55,611 nucleotides of DNA, from positions 1 to 55,611 of the forward strand of contig CAZFJC010000018.1 of NCBI GenBank assembly GCA_964518765.1. Direction: 5' to 3'. The translations under genes were made by a program, and so were the position numbers. The stretch's first letter is position 1. The number at the start of each line of letters is the position of its first letter. Source of the DNA: CAZPNX01 sp964518765 (GTDB lineage: Bacteria; Edwardsbacteria; AC1; EtOH8). The notes below the pieces were generated by a model that saw nothing but the letters and a program-made list of their open reading frames with translations, did not search any database and was not told where the DNA came from. Shown here piece after piece: positions 8,322-16,500 of this stretch.

Positions 8322-8864
8322 TCACGGCATCACCTCGATGGCGACATCCTCGATGATCACCTCCTCCAAGGGACGGTCGCCGGGCCCGGTCTTGACCGTG
8401 GCGATGGCGTCCAGCACCTCGAACCCCTCGAACATCTGCCCGAACACCGTGTACCCCTCGGCCGGCCCTCCGTTCTTGGGATGGTCTAGGAAATGCGCCC
8501 CCTTTTGAGGGTGGACGATGAAGAACTGGGAGCCTATGCTGTTGGGTTGGTTCGTCTTGGCGTAGGAGAGGGCCCCGCGGATGTGTTTGAGCTCGGGATG
8601 GTACTCATCGCCGATGTTGGTGCCCGGCCCCTTGTATGAATGCCCGCCGGTGCCGTCCCTGCGGGTGAAGTCGCCGCCCTGGATCATGAAATCCTTGATA
8701 ATGCGGTGGAAGGGCGCACCCCGGTACTTTCCCGTCCTGGCCAGCTCTATGAAATTTTTCGTCCCCTCAGGGACAAGCTCGGGGAAAAGCCTGAACTTCA
8801 TGGCACCCAAGCTGGTGGTGATGGTGGCGATGGTCTCGCCCTTGGAGGGTCTGTCGTTCTGCAT
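8322..8864 (-). CDS. Peptidyl-prolyl cis-trans isomerase, cyclophilin type
   Basis: 180 residues with the cyclophilin core: 'APFHRIIKDFMIQGGDFTRRDGTGG', 'LSYAKTNQPNSIGSQFFI' and 'YTVFGQMFEGFEVLDAI'. The catalytic Arg (in FHRI) and the surrounding F, M and Q residues of the active site are present. There is no signal peptide, so it should act in the cytoplasm. It is the first gene of a leftward run into the small membrane protein, MBL hydrolase and pbpC, and is divergent from rpsU. Confidence 0.95.
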   Translation of the reverse strand: MQNDRPSKGETIATITTSLGAMKFRLFPELVPEGTKNFIELARTGKYRGAPFHRIIKDFMIQGGDFTRRDGTGGHSYKGPGTNIGDEYHPELKHIRGALSYAKTNQPNSIGSQFFIVHPQKGAHFLDHPKNGGPAEGYTVFGQMFEGFEVLDAIATVKTGPGDRPLEEVIIEDVAIEVMP

Positions 8865-8938
8865 CCTTGGCCTCTTGTTGTGTTAAGATGTTATCCGGTA
8901 AGTTGTTGCCTTTATGGCGGCGGCTCCTTTTATATTGC

Positions 8939-8968
8939 TTGACACCGGCATGAAAAATAGTATATACT
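8939..8968 (+). promoter_or_regulatory. Sigma70-type promoter for rpsU
   Basis: A perfect TTGACA (8939-8944), an 18-base spacer and TATACT (8963-8968). The predicted start near 8975 gives a leader of about 40 bases containing the strong GGAGGTGA site of rpsU. Confidence 0.75.
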
Positions 8969-9008
8969 TAATTACTTTAAGGGCTTTTGCCCACCCTAAG
9001 AAACGGAG

Positions 9009-9200
9009 GTGATTTTTACGAAGGTCTCCATAGACCGCAGCGATTCGTTCGACAAGGCCCTTCGCGCCTTCAAGCGCAAATGCATCAAGGAGGGGCTGCT
9101 GGCCGACATGCGCCGGGGCGAGTATCATGTGAAGCCCAGCGTCAGGAAACGCCTCAAGTCGGCCAAGGCCCGCAGCCGCAAGGCCCGTTACGGAATCTAG
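9009..9200 (+). CDS. rpsU: 30S ribosomal protein S21
   Basis: 63 residues as read from GTG at 9009. The core 'VSIDRSDSFDKALRAFKRKCIKEG' and the basic tail 'RKRLKSAKARSRKARY' are typical of S21, which binds the small-subunit platform near the anti-Shine-Dalgarno. The start is odd. GGAGGTGA (9005-9012) overlaps the GTG itself, so the GTG cannot use it. The codon at ideal spacing is ACG at 9018 (eight bases after GGAGG); ATT at 9012 and TTT at 9015 are the other nearby in-frame codons. No in-frame ATG occurs before residue 34. A non-canonical start or a base change from ATG is likely. Promoter and terminator flank the gene, making it monocistronic. Confidence 0.93.
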   Translation: MIFTKVSIDRSDSFDKALRAFKRKCIKEGLLADMRRGEYHVKPSVRKRLKSAKARSRKARYGI

Positions 9201-9218
9201 CCTCCATCGTTCCCTTTG

Positions 9219-9246
9219 GGCCCCGCCACCAAGCGGGGTCTTTTCA
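9219..9246 (+). terminator. Intrinsic terminator of rpsU
   Basis: GGCCCCGC pairs with GCGGGGTC (9219-9226 with 9233-9240, loop CACCAA) and is followed by TTTTC, starting 18 bases after the rpsU stop. Confidence 0.85.
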
Positions 9247-9257
9247 TTTGCCGGACC

Positions 9258-10118
9258 TCACCGGTAAAGCAGGTACCAAACCAATGCCCCGTAGGCTAGG
9301 ATGTCCCCCAGAATCCAGGGATCGGCCAGCAAAACCCGCTCCGGCCGCTCCCCCTCCCGCCTTTGATAGACCAGAAACAGGTAGCGGAAGATTCCGAACA
9401 CTACCAGGGGAACCGTGTACTTCAGGTCCGGTGTCCCCAGCCTGGCCAGGGTCTCCGGCCACAGGGTATAAAGGCTGTAGCAGATCAAAGTCCCCGAGGC
9501 TGCCACCGCCATCATCTGATCCAGCAATTTTTCCGAGTACTGGCCCAGGACCGGGCGGGCGGAATCGTCGAGGTTGATCATCTCCTGCCGGCGCTTGGCC
9601 AAGGCCAGGAACAGGGCCAACATGACCACGCACACCAGCAGCCAGTCCGAGATGGGGACGCCTATGGCCTCGGCCCCGGCCGCTGCCCTCAGCACGAAAC
9701 CGGCCGCTATGGCAAAGACGTCGGCGATGACCACCCTTTTTATCCACAGCGAATAGGCGACCATCAGCCCCGCGTAGGCCGTGGCCGCCGCCCCGAAACC
9801 CGGCGCCAGCAGCCAGGACCCGGACAGGGATCCGGCCCCCAGAACAGCGGCGGCTAGGCCGGCCGTGCCGAGCTTGAGCCGCCCGGCAGCTATAGGTCGG
9901 TTTCTCTTGAGCGGGTGCGCTAGGTCGCGCTGATGATCCACAATGTCGTTAACCAGGTATATAGAGCTGGATAGCAGGCAGAATATGGCGAAGGCCAGCA
10001 TTGATTTCTGCGCCAGGCCGGGGTCCCCCAGGTTTTGAGAAAAGATGAGGGCGGCGAAGATCACCGAATTCTTCAGCCACTGGCCAGGGCGCATCGATTT
10101 CGTAAGATTCTTCAACAT
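9258..10118 (-). CDS. UbiA-family prenyltransferase, decaprenyl-phosphate phosphoribosyltransferase-like
   Basis: 286 residues and about eight TM helices. The first Asp motif is 'NDIVDHQRDLAHPLKRNRPIA' (NDxxDxxxD) and the second region is 'YSLWIKRVVIADVFAIA'. The N-terminal 'MRPGQWLKNSVIFAALIFS' and the 'HP.KRNRP' pattern match the branch that moves phosphoribose from PRPP to polyprenyl phosphate, rather than quinone-forming UbiA; that subfamily call is by motif memory. It overlaps rsmA by seven bases and is the last gene of a five-gene overlapping run. The product would feed arabinose-type or other polyprenyl-linked sugar synthesis. Confidence 0.85.
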   Translation of the reverse strand: MLKNLTKSMRPGQWLKNSVIFAALIFSQNLGDPGLAQKSMLAFAIFCLLSSSIYLVNDIVDHQRDLAHPLKRNRPIAAGRLKLGTAGLAAAVLGAGSLSGSWLLAPGFGAAATAYAGLMVAYSLWIKRVVIADVFAIAAGFVLRAAAGAEAIGVPISDWLLVCVVMLALFLALAKRRQEMINLDDSARPVLGQYSEKLLDQMMAVAASGTLICYSLYTLWPETLARLGTPDLKYTVPLVVFGIFRYLFLVYQRREGERPERVLLADPWILGDILAYGALVWYLLYR

Positions 10119-10960
10119 GGTTCTTTTCTGTTTATAAGTGATCCGACAGCCCGATGAAGCGACAGGAACTCGTTTATGGTAAGGGTCTCGGCCCGTCGGC
10201 CGAGGTCGATGCCGCTTATGTCGCCTATCCTTGACACCTCGCCCAGGCTGGCCTTAAAGGCCTGTCTCAGCCCAGCGCCCAAGGTCTTGCGACGATAGCC
10301 GAAACAGGCGCGGACGAACCGGTGGAACTCGTCAGCTTCGTTCTCCGGAACCAGTGGTATGAGGAGCGGGCTCAGTTCCACCACGGTAGATATCACCTTG
10401 GGCGGCGGCACGAAGGAGCCGGGCCTGACGTCGAAAAGTTTTTTCACCTCTGACTTGGACTGTATGAAGACCGAGAGCGACCCGTAGTTCTTGCTAGCCG
10501 GGCCGGCCGCCATCCGCAGCGCCACCTCCCTCTGTACCATTACCACCATCCTGGCGAAGGAGACCGGACCCCGGAGCAGCTTCTCCAGTATCGGCACCGC
10601 CGTGTTGTAGGGGAGGTTGGACACCGCCAGGTTCCTTCCGCTCATGGTCAAACCCAGGCACAAGGGATCGACCTCCAGAAAATCGGCCTGGACGATGCGG
10701 ATATTGGTCCGGCCGTGGTACCTGGCCGCCAGCTCCCGCGCCAGGTGGCGGTCCAGCTCCACCGCCACCAGCCGGCCGGCCCGCTCGGCCATGAGGTCGG
10801 TGAGCACCCCCCGGCCCGGGCCGATCTCAAGAACCGTGTCGCCCTCGGTTATCCCGGCCGCGTCCACTATCCTTCGGGCCACGGCCGGCGAGGCCAGGAA
10901 GTGTTGGCCGAAACGCTTGAGGGGTCGCGGCCTTGACTGCGGCGCGGCGGCGGCCCTCAT
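10112..10960 (-). CDS. rsmA: 16S rRNA (adenine1518-N6/adenine1519-N6)-dimethyltransferase
   Basis: 282 residues from the ATG at 10960, which forms an ATGA overlap with the upstream GNAT gene; the open frame extends further upstream but only inside that gene. Motifs are 'KRFGQHFL', the SAM-binding 'VLEIGPGRGVLTDLM', the Asp/Glu ligand in 'VAVELDR', 'QADFLEVD', and catalytic NLPY in 'VSNLPYNTAVP'. It dimethylates two adenines at the 3' end of 16S rRNA late in 30S assembly. The C-terminal domain 'ACFGYRRKTLGAGLRQ' is also typical. Confidence 0.96.
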   Translation of the reverse strand: MRAAAAPQSRPRPLKRFGQHFLASPAVARRIVDAAGITEGDTVLEIGPGRGVLTDLMAERAGRLVAVELDRHLARELAARYHGRTNIRIVQADFLEVDPLCLGLTMSGRNLAVSNLPYNTAVPILEKLLRGPVSFARMVVMVQREVALRMAAGPASKNYGSLSVFIQSKSEVKKLFDVRPGSFVPPPKVISTVVELSPLLIPLVPENEADEFHRFVRACFGYRRKTLGAGLRQAFKASLGEVSRIGDISGIDLGRRAETLTINEFLSLHRAVGSLINRKEPC

Positions 10961-11742
10961 CTCAGCTTCCGTACCCTGGCCTCTATCATTTTCCTGATCT
11001 TCCGGTAGCTTGGCGGCGGGCCGAAGCCCACCTGCCTGCCGTCGATGAAAATGGCGTCCGAGATCCCCCACTCCAGCATGGTCGCCCTGTCCGAGGTGTC
11101 TATGGTCTCGAGAACTACTTTGGGGCCGAACTCTTCGGCAGCCCGCCTTGCCCTTTCGAAGGTAAGGTTCTGGGCCGGGCACCAGCCGTTCTTGAAGGCG
11201 GCGATTGAAACCACTCCCGGGTTCCTGCCGGGTTTTTTCTTAATCTTTACGAATTTCGGCGGTTTAGCGTCTTCGGTGAAAGGCTTCCATAACAGGGCCG
11301 CCATGCCGTCCCGGTCGGCCTGGCGGTAGCCGTGCTTTTTGAACCAGGAGGCCTTCATCCAGAACGGCAGCAGAATGCCCCAGGCGGCCATTCCCTTGGC
11401 CCCCCTCCCCTTGGCATCCTGCTCGGCCGCCTCCAGCAGGGCCCGGCCCATCCCCTTCTTCTGGAAGTTTCCCCGCCCCTGCTTGTGCCCGTGCACCCAG
11501 ATGCATTGTATCATGTACAGCCCCTCGCCCTGGGCCGTGGAGTGTTCTATCGGAAGGTACTGGATCATGCCGCCCACCTCGCCCCGGTCATCCAGGGCCA
11601 GCTTGACCCGCAGGCCGCGGTCCCTGAACTTTTTGAACCAGCGCTCCTTGTGGTCCCCGGCCTCGCGGATATCGGCCGACCAGTCCTCCAGGCACAGGAA
11701 ATACAGGGGACGGCTCTTTTCGTCTAGGTCGACTATCTGCAT
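10957..11742 (-). CDS. GNAT acetyltransferase with C-terminal YoaP-like thioredoxin-fold domain
   Basis: 261 residues from the ATG at 11742; a longer reading to 11802 would overlap the upstream gene more deeply. The N-terminal half is a GNAT domain with the acetyl-CoA loop 'QKKGMGRALLEAAEQDAK'. The C-terminal ~80 residues ('FKNGWCPAQNLTFERARRAAEEFG ... GISDAIFIDGRQVGFGPPPSY') match the YoaP-like tail, with a single Cys where thioredoxins have CxxC. The substrate is unknown. It overlaps the TudS-like gene by ten bases and rsmA by four. Confidence 0.85.
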   Translation of the reverse strand: MQIVDLDEKSRPLYFLCLEDWSADIREAGDHKERWFKKFRDRGLRVKLALDDRGEVGGMIQYLPIEHSTAQGEGLYMIQCIWVHGHKQGRGNFQKKGMGRALLEAAEQDAKGRGAKGMAAWGILLPFWMKASWFKKHGYRQADRDGMAALLWKPFTEDAKPPKFVKIKKKPGRNPGVVSIAAFKNGWCPAQNLTFERARRAAEEFGPKVVLETIDTSDRATMLEWGISDAIFIDGRQVGFGPPPSYRKIRKMIEARVRKLR

Positions 11743-12275
11743 TGTTTCGTCGTCTGTACTATACTCTTCAGCGAACGCTTGATATCCCCCGACTCCGGGC
11801 ATTCCGGCACGCCGATGAACTTCACCCTGAGCTTGGCCTTGGCCAACTCCTTCTTCAGTGCTTCCACGAACAGCCCGTTCCCTTTGACCAGCCGCCTCTT
11901 CCCGCCGACCAGCCTCGGCGCCCTCTCCACGCTGCAGCTGGGGCTGCCCTCCACCCCAATAATCCCGAGCACCCTATATCCGGCCTCTCGGTAAGACCTG
12001 ATTTCGCGCCCTGTCGACTTGGCCAGCCTGCGGCATACAGCCCGGTATTTTTTCGTATCGTACTGCTCCACCGTGTCCGTCCCCAGCGGCCGCCGCAGGC
12101 CCAGGCAGGCCATCTCCGGGCACGGCAGCTGTGCCAGGCCAACGCCTGACCTCAGGAGCGTTCGCACCAGCGGCTCGAAGGTTCCCGGATACCCGGCCAG
12201 GCCCTGGACCTTGGCGTTCTGGTTCAGCAGGCAGTGGGCCAGAAATAATAGTTTCTTGCTGCGCCTGTCCCTCAC
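11733..12275 (-). CDS. TudS-related (DUF523-like) putative desulfidase
   Basis: 180 residues from GTG at 12275, which overlaps the HIT stop as GTGA and has GAGG upstream; an ATG at 12299 is an alternative. Three cysteine motifs are visible: 'AHCLLNQNAKV', 'LPCPEMACLG' and 'GVEGSPSC'. In TudS-type thiouracil desulfidases three cysteines hold a 4Fe-4S cluster that removes sulfur from thiolated substrates. Here the call rests on those motifs, and the true substrate is unknown. The third gene's spacing and overlaps show tight coupling to HIT and GNAT-YoaP. Confidence 0.82.
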   Translation of the reverse strand: MRDRRSKKLLFLAHCLLNQNAKVQGLAGYPGTFEPLVRTLLRSGVGLAQLPCPEMACLGLRRPLGTDTVEQYDTKKYRAVCRRLAKSTGREIRSYREAGYRVLGIIGVEGSPSCSVERAPRLVGGKRRLVKGNGLFVEALKKELAKAKLRVKFIGVPECPESGDIKRSLKSIVQTTKQCR

Positions 12276-12745
12276 TCGCCCCACCTCGATGCCATCCATT
12301 CTCTCAGCTCCACCGCCAGGGGGATCACCTCCTCCTGGGGCAAGGGATTTTTCACCTTCTCGCCCAGGGCCGAGAGCACAAGGGCCCCCGTCAAGTTTTC
12401 CGGCCAATCCGGCATCCTGGCCACCAGGTGGAAATGAACGTGGTGAAACCCCTTCTGCTCGGCGAACTGCATCAGGTATTCCTTTTTGGCTCCAAGGACC
12501 GCGGCCAGGGCTTGCGAGCAGAGCCCCAGCAGCCTGGCGAACTCCGAGAGCTCGGCCGGGGTCAGCTGGTGCATGGCCTCGCAGTGCCGCTTGGGCACCA
12601 GCACCAGCCAGCCGCGCACCGTGGTGGGATAGGCGTGCTCCACCTTCCAGTGGTTGGTATCGATCACCGGCGGGGCGTCGGTCAGCCTGATCTTCTCCTG
12701 CAGGGCCTGGCAGGTCAGGCAGTCCGGCTGATAAGGATCTGTCAT
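12272..12745 (-). CDS. HIT family protein
   Basis: 157 residues from the ATG at 12745; a GTG at 12778 is possible but lies inside a repeat element. The histidine triad is 'GFHHVHFHLVAR' (HxHxH). 'PDCLTCQ' supplies a CxxC near the N-terminus, and 'YPTTVRGWLVLVPKRHCEAM' is the usual HIT strand/loop before the triad. Family members hydrolyse or transfer nucleotides from NMP-X substrates. First gene of the HIT/TudS-like/GNAT/rsmA/UbiA-like run. Confidence 0.9.
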   Translation of the reverse strand: MTDPYQPDCLTCQALQEKIRLTDAPPVIDTNHWKVEHAYPTTVRGWLVLVPKRHCEAMHQLTPAELSEFARLLGLCSQALAAVLGAKKEYLMQFAEQKGFHHVHFHLVARMPDWPENLTGALVLSALGEKVKNPLPQEEVIPLAVELREWMASRWGE

Positions 12746-12773
12746 TATAGTAACTGAGCGCGGAAAATCTTTT

Positions 12774-12843
12774 GCCACAGATCTACACGGATCATTTTCT
12801 GGAAAGGCTATTAGTGATTATTATCTGTGACTATCTGTGTTAA
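12774..12843. repeat. Degenerate ATCTGTG/CACAGAT palindromic element
   Basis: The gap upstream of the HIT gene holds CACAGATCTACACGGAT (from 12776) and, ~28 bases on, ATCTGTGACTATCTGTGTTA (from 12823). The two ends are inverted copies of a tandem ATCTGTG unit. Elements of this look occur between genes in many unrelated bacterial genomes; here it probably supplies no coding information. Confidence 0.5.
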
Positions 12844-12852
12844 AAGTAGCGT

Positions 12853-13209
12853 CTACTCCGGGAGCAGGGGAAAGGAATACCTCAAAGCCAGCGGCAGCAG
12901 CACGGCCAGCGCTGTCAGGCACCAGGCCGCCGTCCTTTTGGGCACCCCCCAGCCCTTCAGGACGAAGGATTTCAGGTAAACGCAGGCCGTGAAGAAAATG
13001 ACCGCCACCGGCAGCTCCACGATGTTGCCCAGGCTCTGGGGCCCGATGCCCAGGTAGGTCAGCAGGATCCAAAGCAGCCCCGGCACCGAGGGCAGCATCG
13101 CCTCCCAGGCATAGAAGTAGCCCCGGCGGCGCGAGAACCACCAGGCCGGCAGGCACAGGGCGCTGCTGAGCAGGATGGCTGCCAGGATGAAAACTATCAT
13201 TCCAGACAA
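12853..13209 (-). CDS. Polytopic membrane protein of unknown function
   Basis: 118 residues with four predicted helices: about 3-24, 40-58, 64-82 and 95-112. There is a basic 'FSRRRGYFY' loop after helix 1 and 'KSFVLKGWGVPKRT' between helices 3 and 4. No family recognised. It is separated from the HIT gene by the repeat element and from the alpha-2-macroglobulin gene by about 290 bases containing a terminator, so it is probably its own unit. Confidence 0.75.
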   Translation of the reverse strand: MSGMIVFILAAILLSSALCLPAWWFSRRRGYFYAWEAMLPSVPGLLWILLTYLGIGPQSLGNIVELPVAVIFFTACVYLKSFVLKGWGVPKRTAAWCLTALAVLLPLALRYSFPLLPE

Positions 13210-13254
13210 CTGATTGTTATCAAAATACCACAGAAAAAGCCAAGATGCAAGCGA

Positions 13255-13282
13255 TAAAAAAGCGGCCCAAAGGCCGTTTTTT
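13255..13282 (-). terminator. Bidirectional-looking intrinsic terminator
   Basis: CGGCC/GGCCG stem (13263-13267 with 13272-13276, loop CAAA), flanked by AAAAAA on one side and TTTTTT on the other, so it can act on either strand. On the minus strand it would end transcripts from the alpha-2-macroglobulin gene. Confidence 0.7.
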
Positions 13283-13397
13283 ATGATTGCCCACTATCTT
13301 GAGTGTTCCCCGTACGACACAGGATTAATATTAGATGTGTGACTTGTCATCATGATACTCGCTCCCGTGCCTTGCCCGTGAAGGACCTGCCTTTATA

Positions 13398-13445
13398 GCG
13401 AGATCCTTCGGCCTGCTATGCAAGAAGCCATACTCAGGATGACAT
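13398..13445. repeat. TGTCATCCTGAG / CGAAGGATCTCGC type intergenic element
   Basis: Plus-strand GCGAGATCCTTCGG (from 13398) is followed by CTCAGGATGACAT (13433-13445), with an imperfect inverted core (ATCCT with AGGAT). This pair of end motifs is familiar from short intergenic palindromes in many phyla. It lies downstream of the alpha-2-macroglobulin stop. Confidence 0.5.
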
Positions 13446-13446
13446 A

Positions 13447-13486
13447 GGGACAAGTGACCGGAGTGTCCGTTCCGGCCCCTTGTCCC
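13447..13486 (-). repeat. Nested inverted repeat in the 3' region of the alpha-2-macroglobulin gene
   Basis: Outer arms GGGACAAG (13447-13454) and CTTGTCCC (13479-13486) enclose inner arms CCGGA (13458-13462) and TCCGG (13471-13475). It begins ~15 bases beyond the stop codon and lacks a T-run, so it could be an RNA-stabilising hairpin rather than a terminator. Confidence 0.6.
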
Positions 13487-13500
13487 CCGTCGGTGGGCGG

Positions 13501-16500
13501 TCAGTTGACCTCCATCCAGACGCTGCCCGAATGGCTGTTGAACTCCGGGGCATACATGCACTGGATCTCGGCCAGGCCGCTCTGGTAGCGCCCCTTGAGC
13601 TGGACCCGCAGCTGGTACTCGAAGACATAGGTGCCCTTGGGCAGGTAGTCGATGCAGAAGTGGCTGGCCGCGTCCCGGGTGGATTCGTAGTAGGCCAGGC
13701 CGTCCTGGTACTTGTAGCGCGACAGCACGTTCACCGGCTCCAGGCCTGAGCCCCTGAGGTCCTTGAGGTGGACGTACTCCATGTCCCGATCCACCCGAAG
13801 CACGATGCGGCAGGTCACCAGGTCGCCGACCGCCAAGGGCCCTTTGACCGGCTCGATGACCCGGCCCTTCTTGGTGTCCCTGCTCACGAAGAGCGTCTTT
13901 TCCAGGGAGAGGTTGGTCTTGTGCGGCGTCACCTGGCTCATGTCCTCGAAGTACTGGAAGTGGACCCCGCCCCAGGCGATGCCCTTGTCGTGCTTGGTGA
14001 CCGTGATCTCCGAGTGCTCGGGCTTGACCTCGGCTCCCTGGTAGGCCCTCTCGTAGAACCCGGTTCCGGCTTCTACTTTTTCGGCGGTGACCAGGAGGTC
14101 GGCCAGCCTCACCTCCACTAATTCATCGGACTTGAGCCACTCCGAGCCCCGCAGCAGCAGGGCATAGACCGCATCGGCCGTGGCCTTGGTGGTCCGCCAG
14201 TGCTGGGTCTGCTTCTGCTTTAAAAGCCACACCTTGCAGTCCTCGACCGCCGCCGTGTCCTCGGCCACCTCGCCGAAGGCCTCTATCATCAGGGCCTGGG
14301 TCTCGATGGGCGCCCGGTACCACCACCAGGAAAGCTCGTCCTCGCGCCAGAACCGGCCCAGCTCCTCCGAGGTGACGCTGCGCTCCTTGATGGAGGCCAT
14401 GATGCCCTGGGCCAGCTTACGATTTCCGAAGCGGCTCAGGGCCAGGGCCAGGTACCCTTGGCTCATCCGGGAGTTCAGGTCCAGCCAGTACTGCTCGGCC
14501 TGCTTCAGGAAGTAGTCCACCGCCACCCGGTTGTGGGGTGATATGGCCCTGTCCTTCAGGTAGAAGCTGCGTCCGTAGAGGTAGAAGGCGATGGTGGGCG
14601 ACAGATGGTTCTGCTTCTTGTCCCTGATGTCGTCGTAGTGGTCGCGCACCCAGCGGTCGAGGTAATCGAGCGACTTGAGCGGCATGGACATGTCCGGCTT
14701 GGCCCCCAGATGCCTGAGCCTGGCAAAGCCGGTGACCACATAAAGAGTAATGTAGGGATCCGGCCTTCCGCCCGGGAACCAGGGCCAGGCGCCGTTGGAG
14801 AGCTGCATGGCCGAAAGTTTTGAGTAGGCCGAGCCGATGTTGGCCTTGAGGGTGTTCTCCTCGAACAGCAGTCCCACGTTGCGCTTGGATTGAGACTCGC
14901 TTTGGGCCTGAAGCACCCAGGGAGTCTCCTCCAGCATCACGCTCTTGAGCTGATAGTTCTTTTCAAGATTGGACTTGAGGGCGTCGGTCCCTTTCCATTG
15001 GTTGAACACTTTTCTGATCTTGGGGTCGGAATTGGCGATGTGCCCGGCCAGCGAGTTGGCGTAGAGCCGGTTGAACACCTGCTCCGAGCACTCGAAGGGG
15101 AACTCGATCAGGTAGGGCAGGGCCTGGACCGCATACCACGAGGGGTTGGAGGCCACCTGCACCGTCAGCCGGTAGGGATCGAAGGTCTCTGACTTGCCGA
15201 TCTGCTTGAGCCGGTCGAAGGAAAATTTCCTGGACCCCGGACCCCGGATCCACAGCGGCACCGACTCGGTGATGAAGATACGAGAAGTTAAAACGGGAAC
15301 CGCCCCGGCCTCGCCGTCCGAGAACTTCTGGCTCTTGGCGATCACCGTGTAGACCAGTGGCCCCTGGCCCTTGGGCACCTTGATCCTCCAGGCAAACCCT
15401 TGGGAAGACTTGGGCTTGAGCTTGAACTGGTAGGCCGTGGCCCTCAGGCCCAGGGCGGCGTCGGCCGGCTTGTCGGTGAAAAGGTCCCTGAAGTTGAGCT
15501 GGACCGTGCCCTTCTGCTCCTTGTCGGTCACGTTCTGCACCTTGGCGGTGAAGTATATCTCGTCGCCCTCCCTCAGAAACCGCGGGGCGTTGGGCTGTAC
15601 CATCAGCTCCTTCTGGGTGACGGTGAACCCGGTGTGCAGCCCGCTCTGGCAGTCCTTGGTGTGGGCCAGGGCCAGCAGCTTCCACTTGGTAAGCGCCTCG
15701 GGCATGGTGAAGGAGACGCTGACCGACCCGTCCTTCTCCGTAAGCAGGTGCGGATAGAAGAAGGCCGTCTCCTTCAGGTTCTCCCTGATGGAGATGCCCT
15801 TGGTATCGATGGGTTTGGCCGCCTTCTGGGCCTTGTCGTCGCGGTCGGCCTTCTCCCCCTCGGCCTTTTTCGACGACGCCGTGGCGTCGCCCACCAGTCC
15901 CGAAGCTAGGGCGGCCATGGCCGGAGCCGGCGGAGGGGCGGCCGCCTCCAGGGCCACCTCGTCTCGGCCGCTTGAAGACTTATATCGCGGAGAGTCCATC
16001 GGCCCTCCTCCCCGGTATCGGGAGTAACCGTAATAGAAAAGGTTGTCCACCACGCTGGACGGGAAATGGGTATAGCTGACACTGGGATAGCCGTAATACC
16101 AGTTCCAGCCGTCCCGCCAGGTGCTGTAGGGCTGGGCGCCATTGGCGAATACGCTGTTGTATACGCTGTAGTCCCGGTAGAAGAGGTTGAGTTTGCCCCA
16201 GGCATGGGGATAGAACTGGTCCAGGGAGAAGTCGTAGAGGCTGGCCGCCATTTCGGCCGCCGCCAGGTCTTTTTTCTTACCCCTGATGCGGAATTTCCAG
16301 GTCTCCTTCTGGCCCGGCTGCAGTTTGTCGCGGAAGGTCTCGGCCGTTATCTCCAGTTCCTTGTTGTCCCAGGGCACATCCAGGTACAGGCTGTGGGTAT
16401 AGGCCCGGTTCTCCCGCACCTGGGTGAACTTGACTGTCAGGCCGCCGCGGTGCTCCTCCTTTATGGGAAGGGAGAACGAGTGCTGGGTGACGGACTGGTC

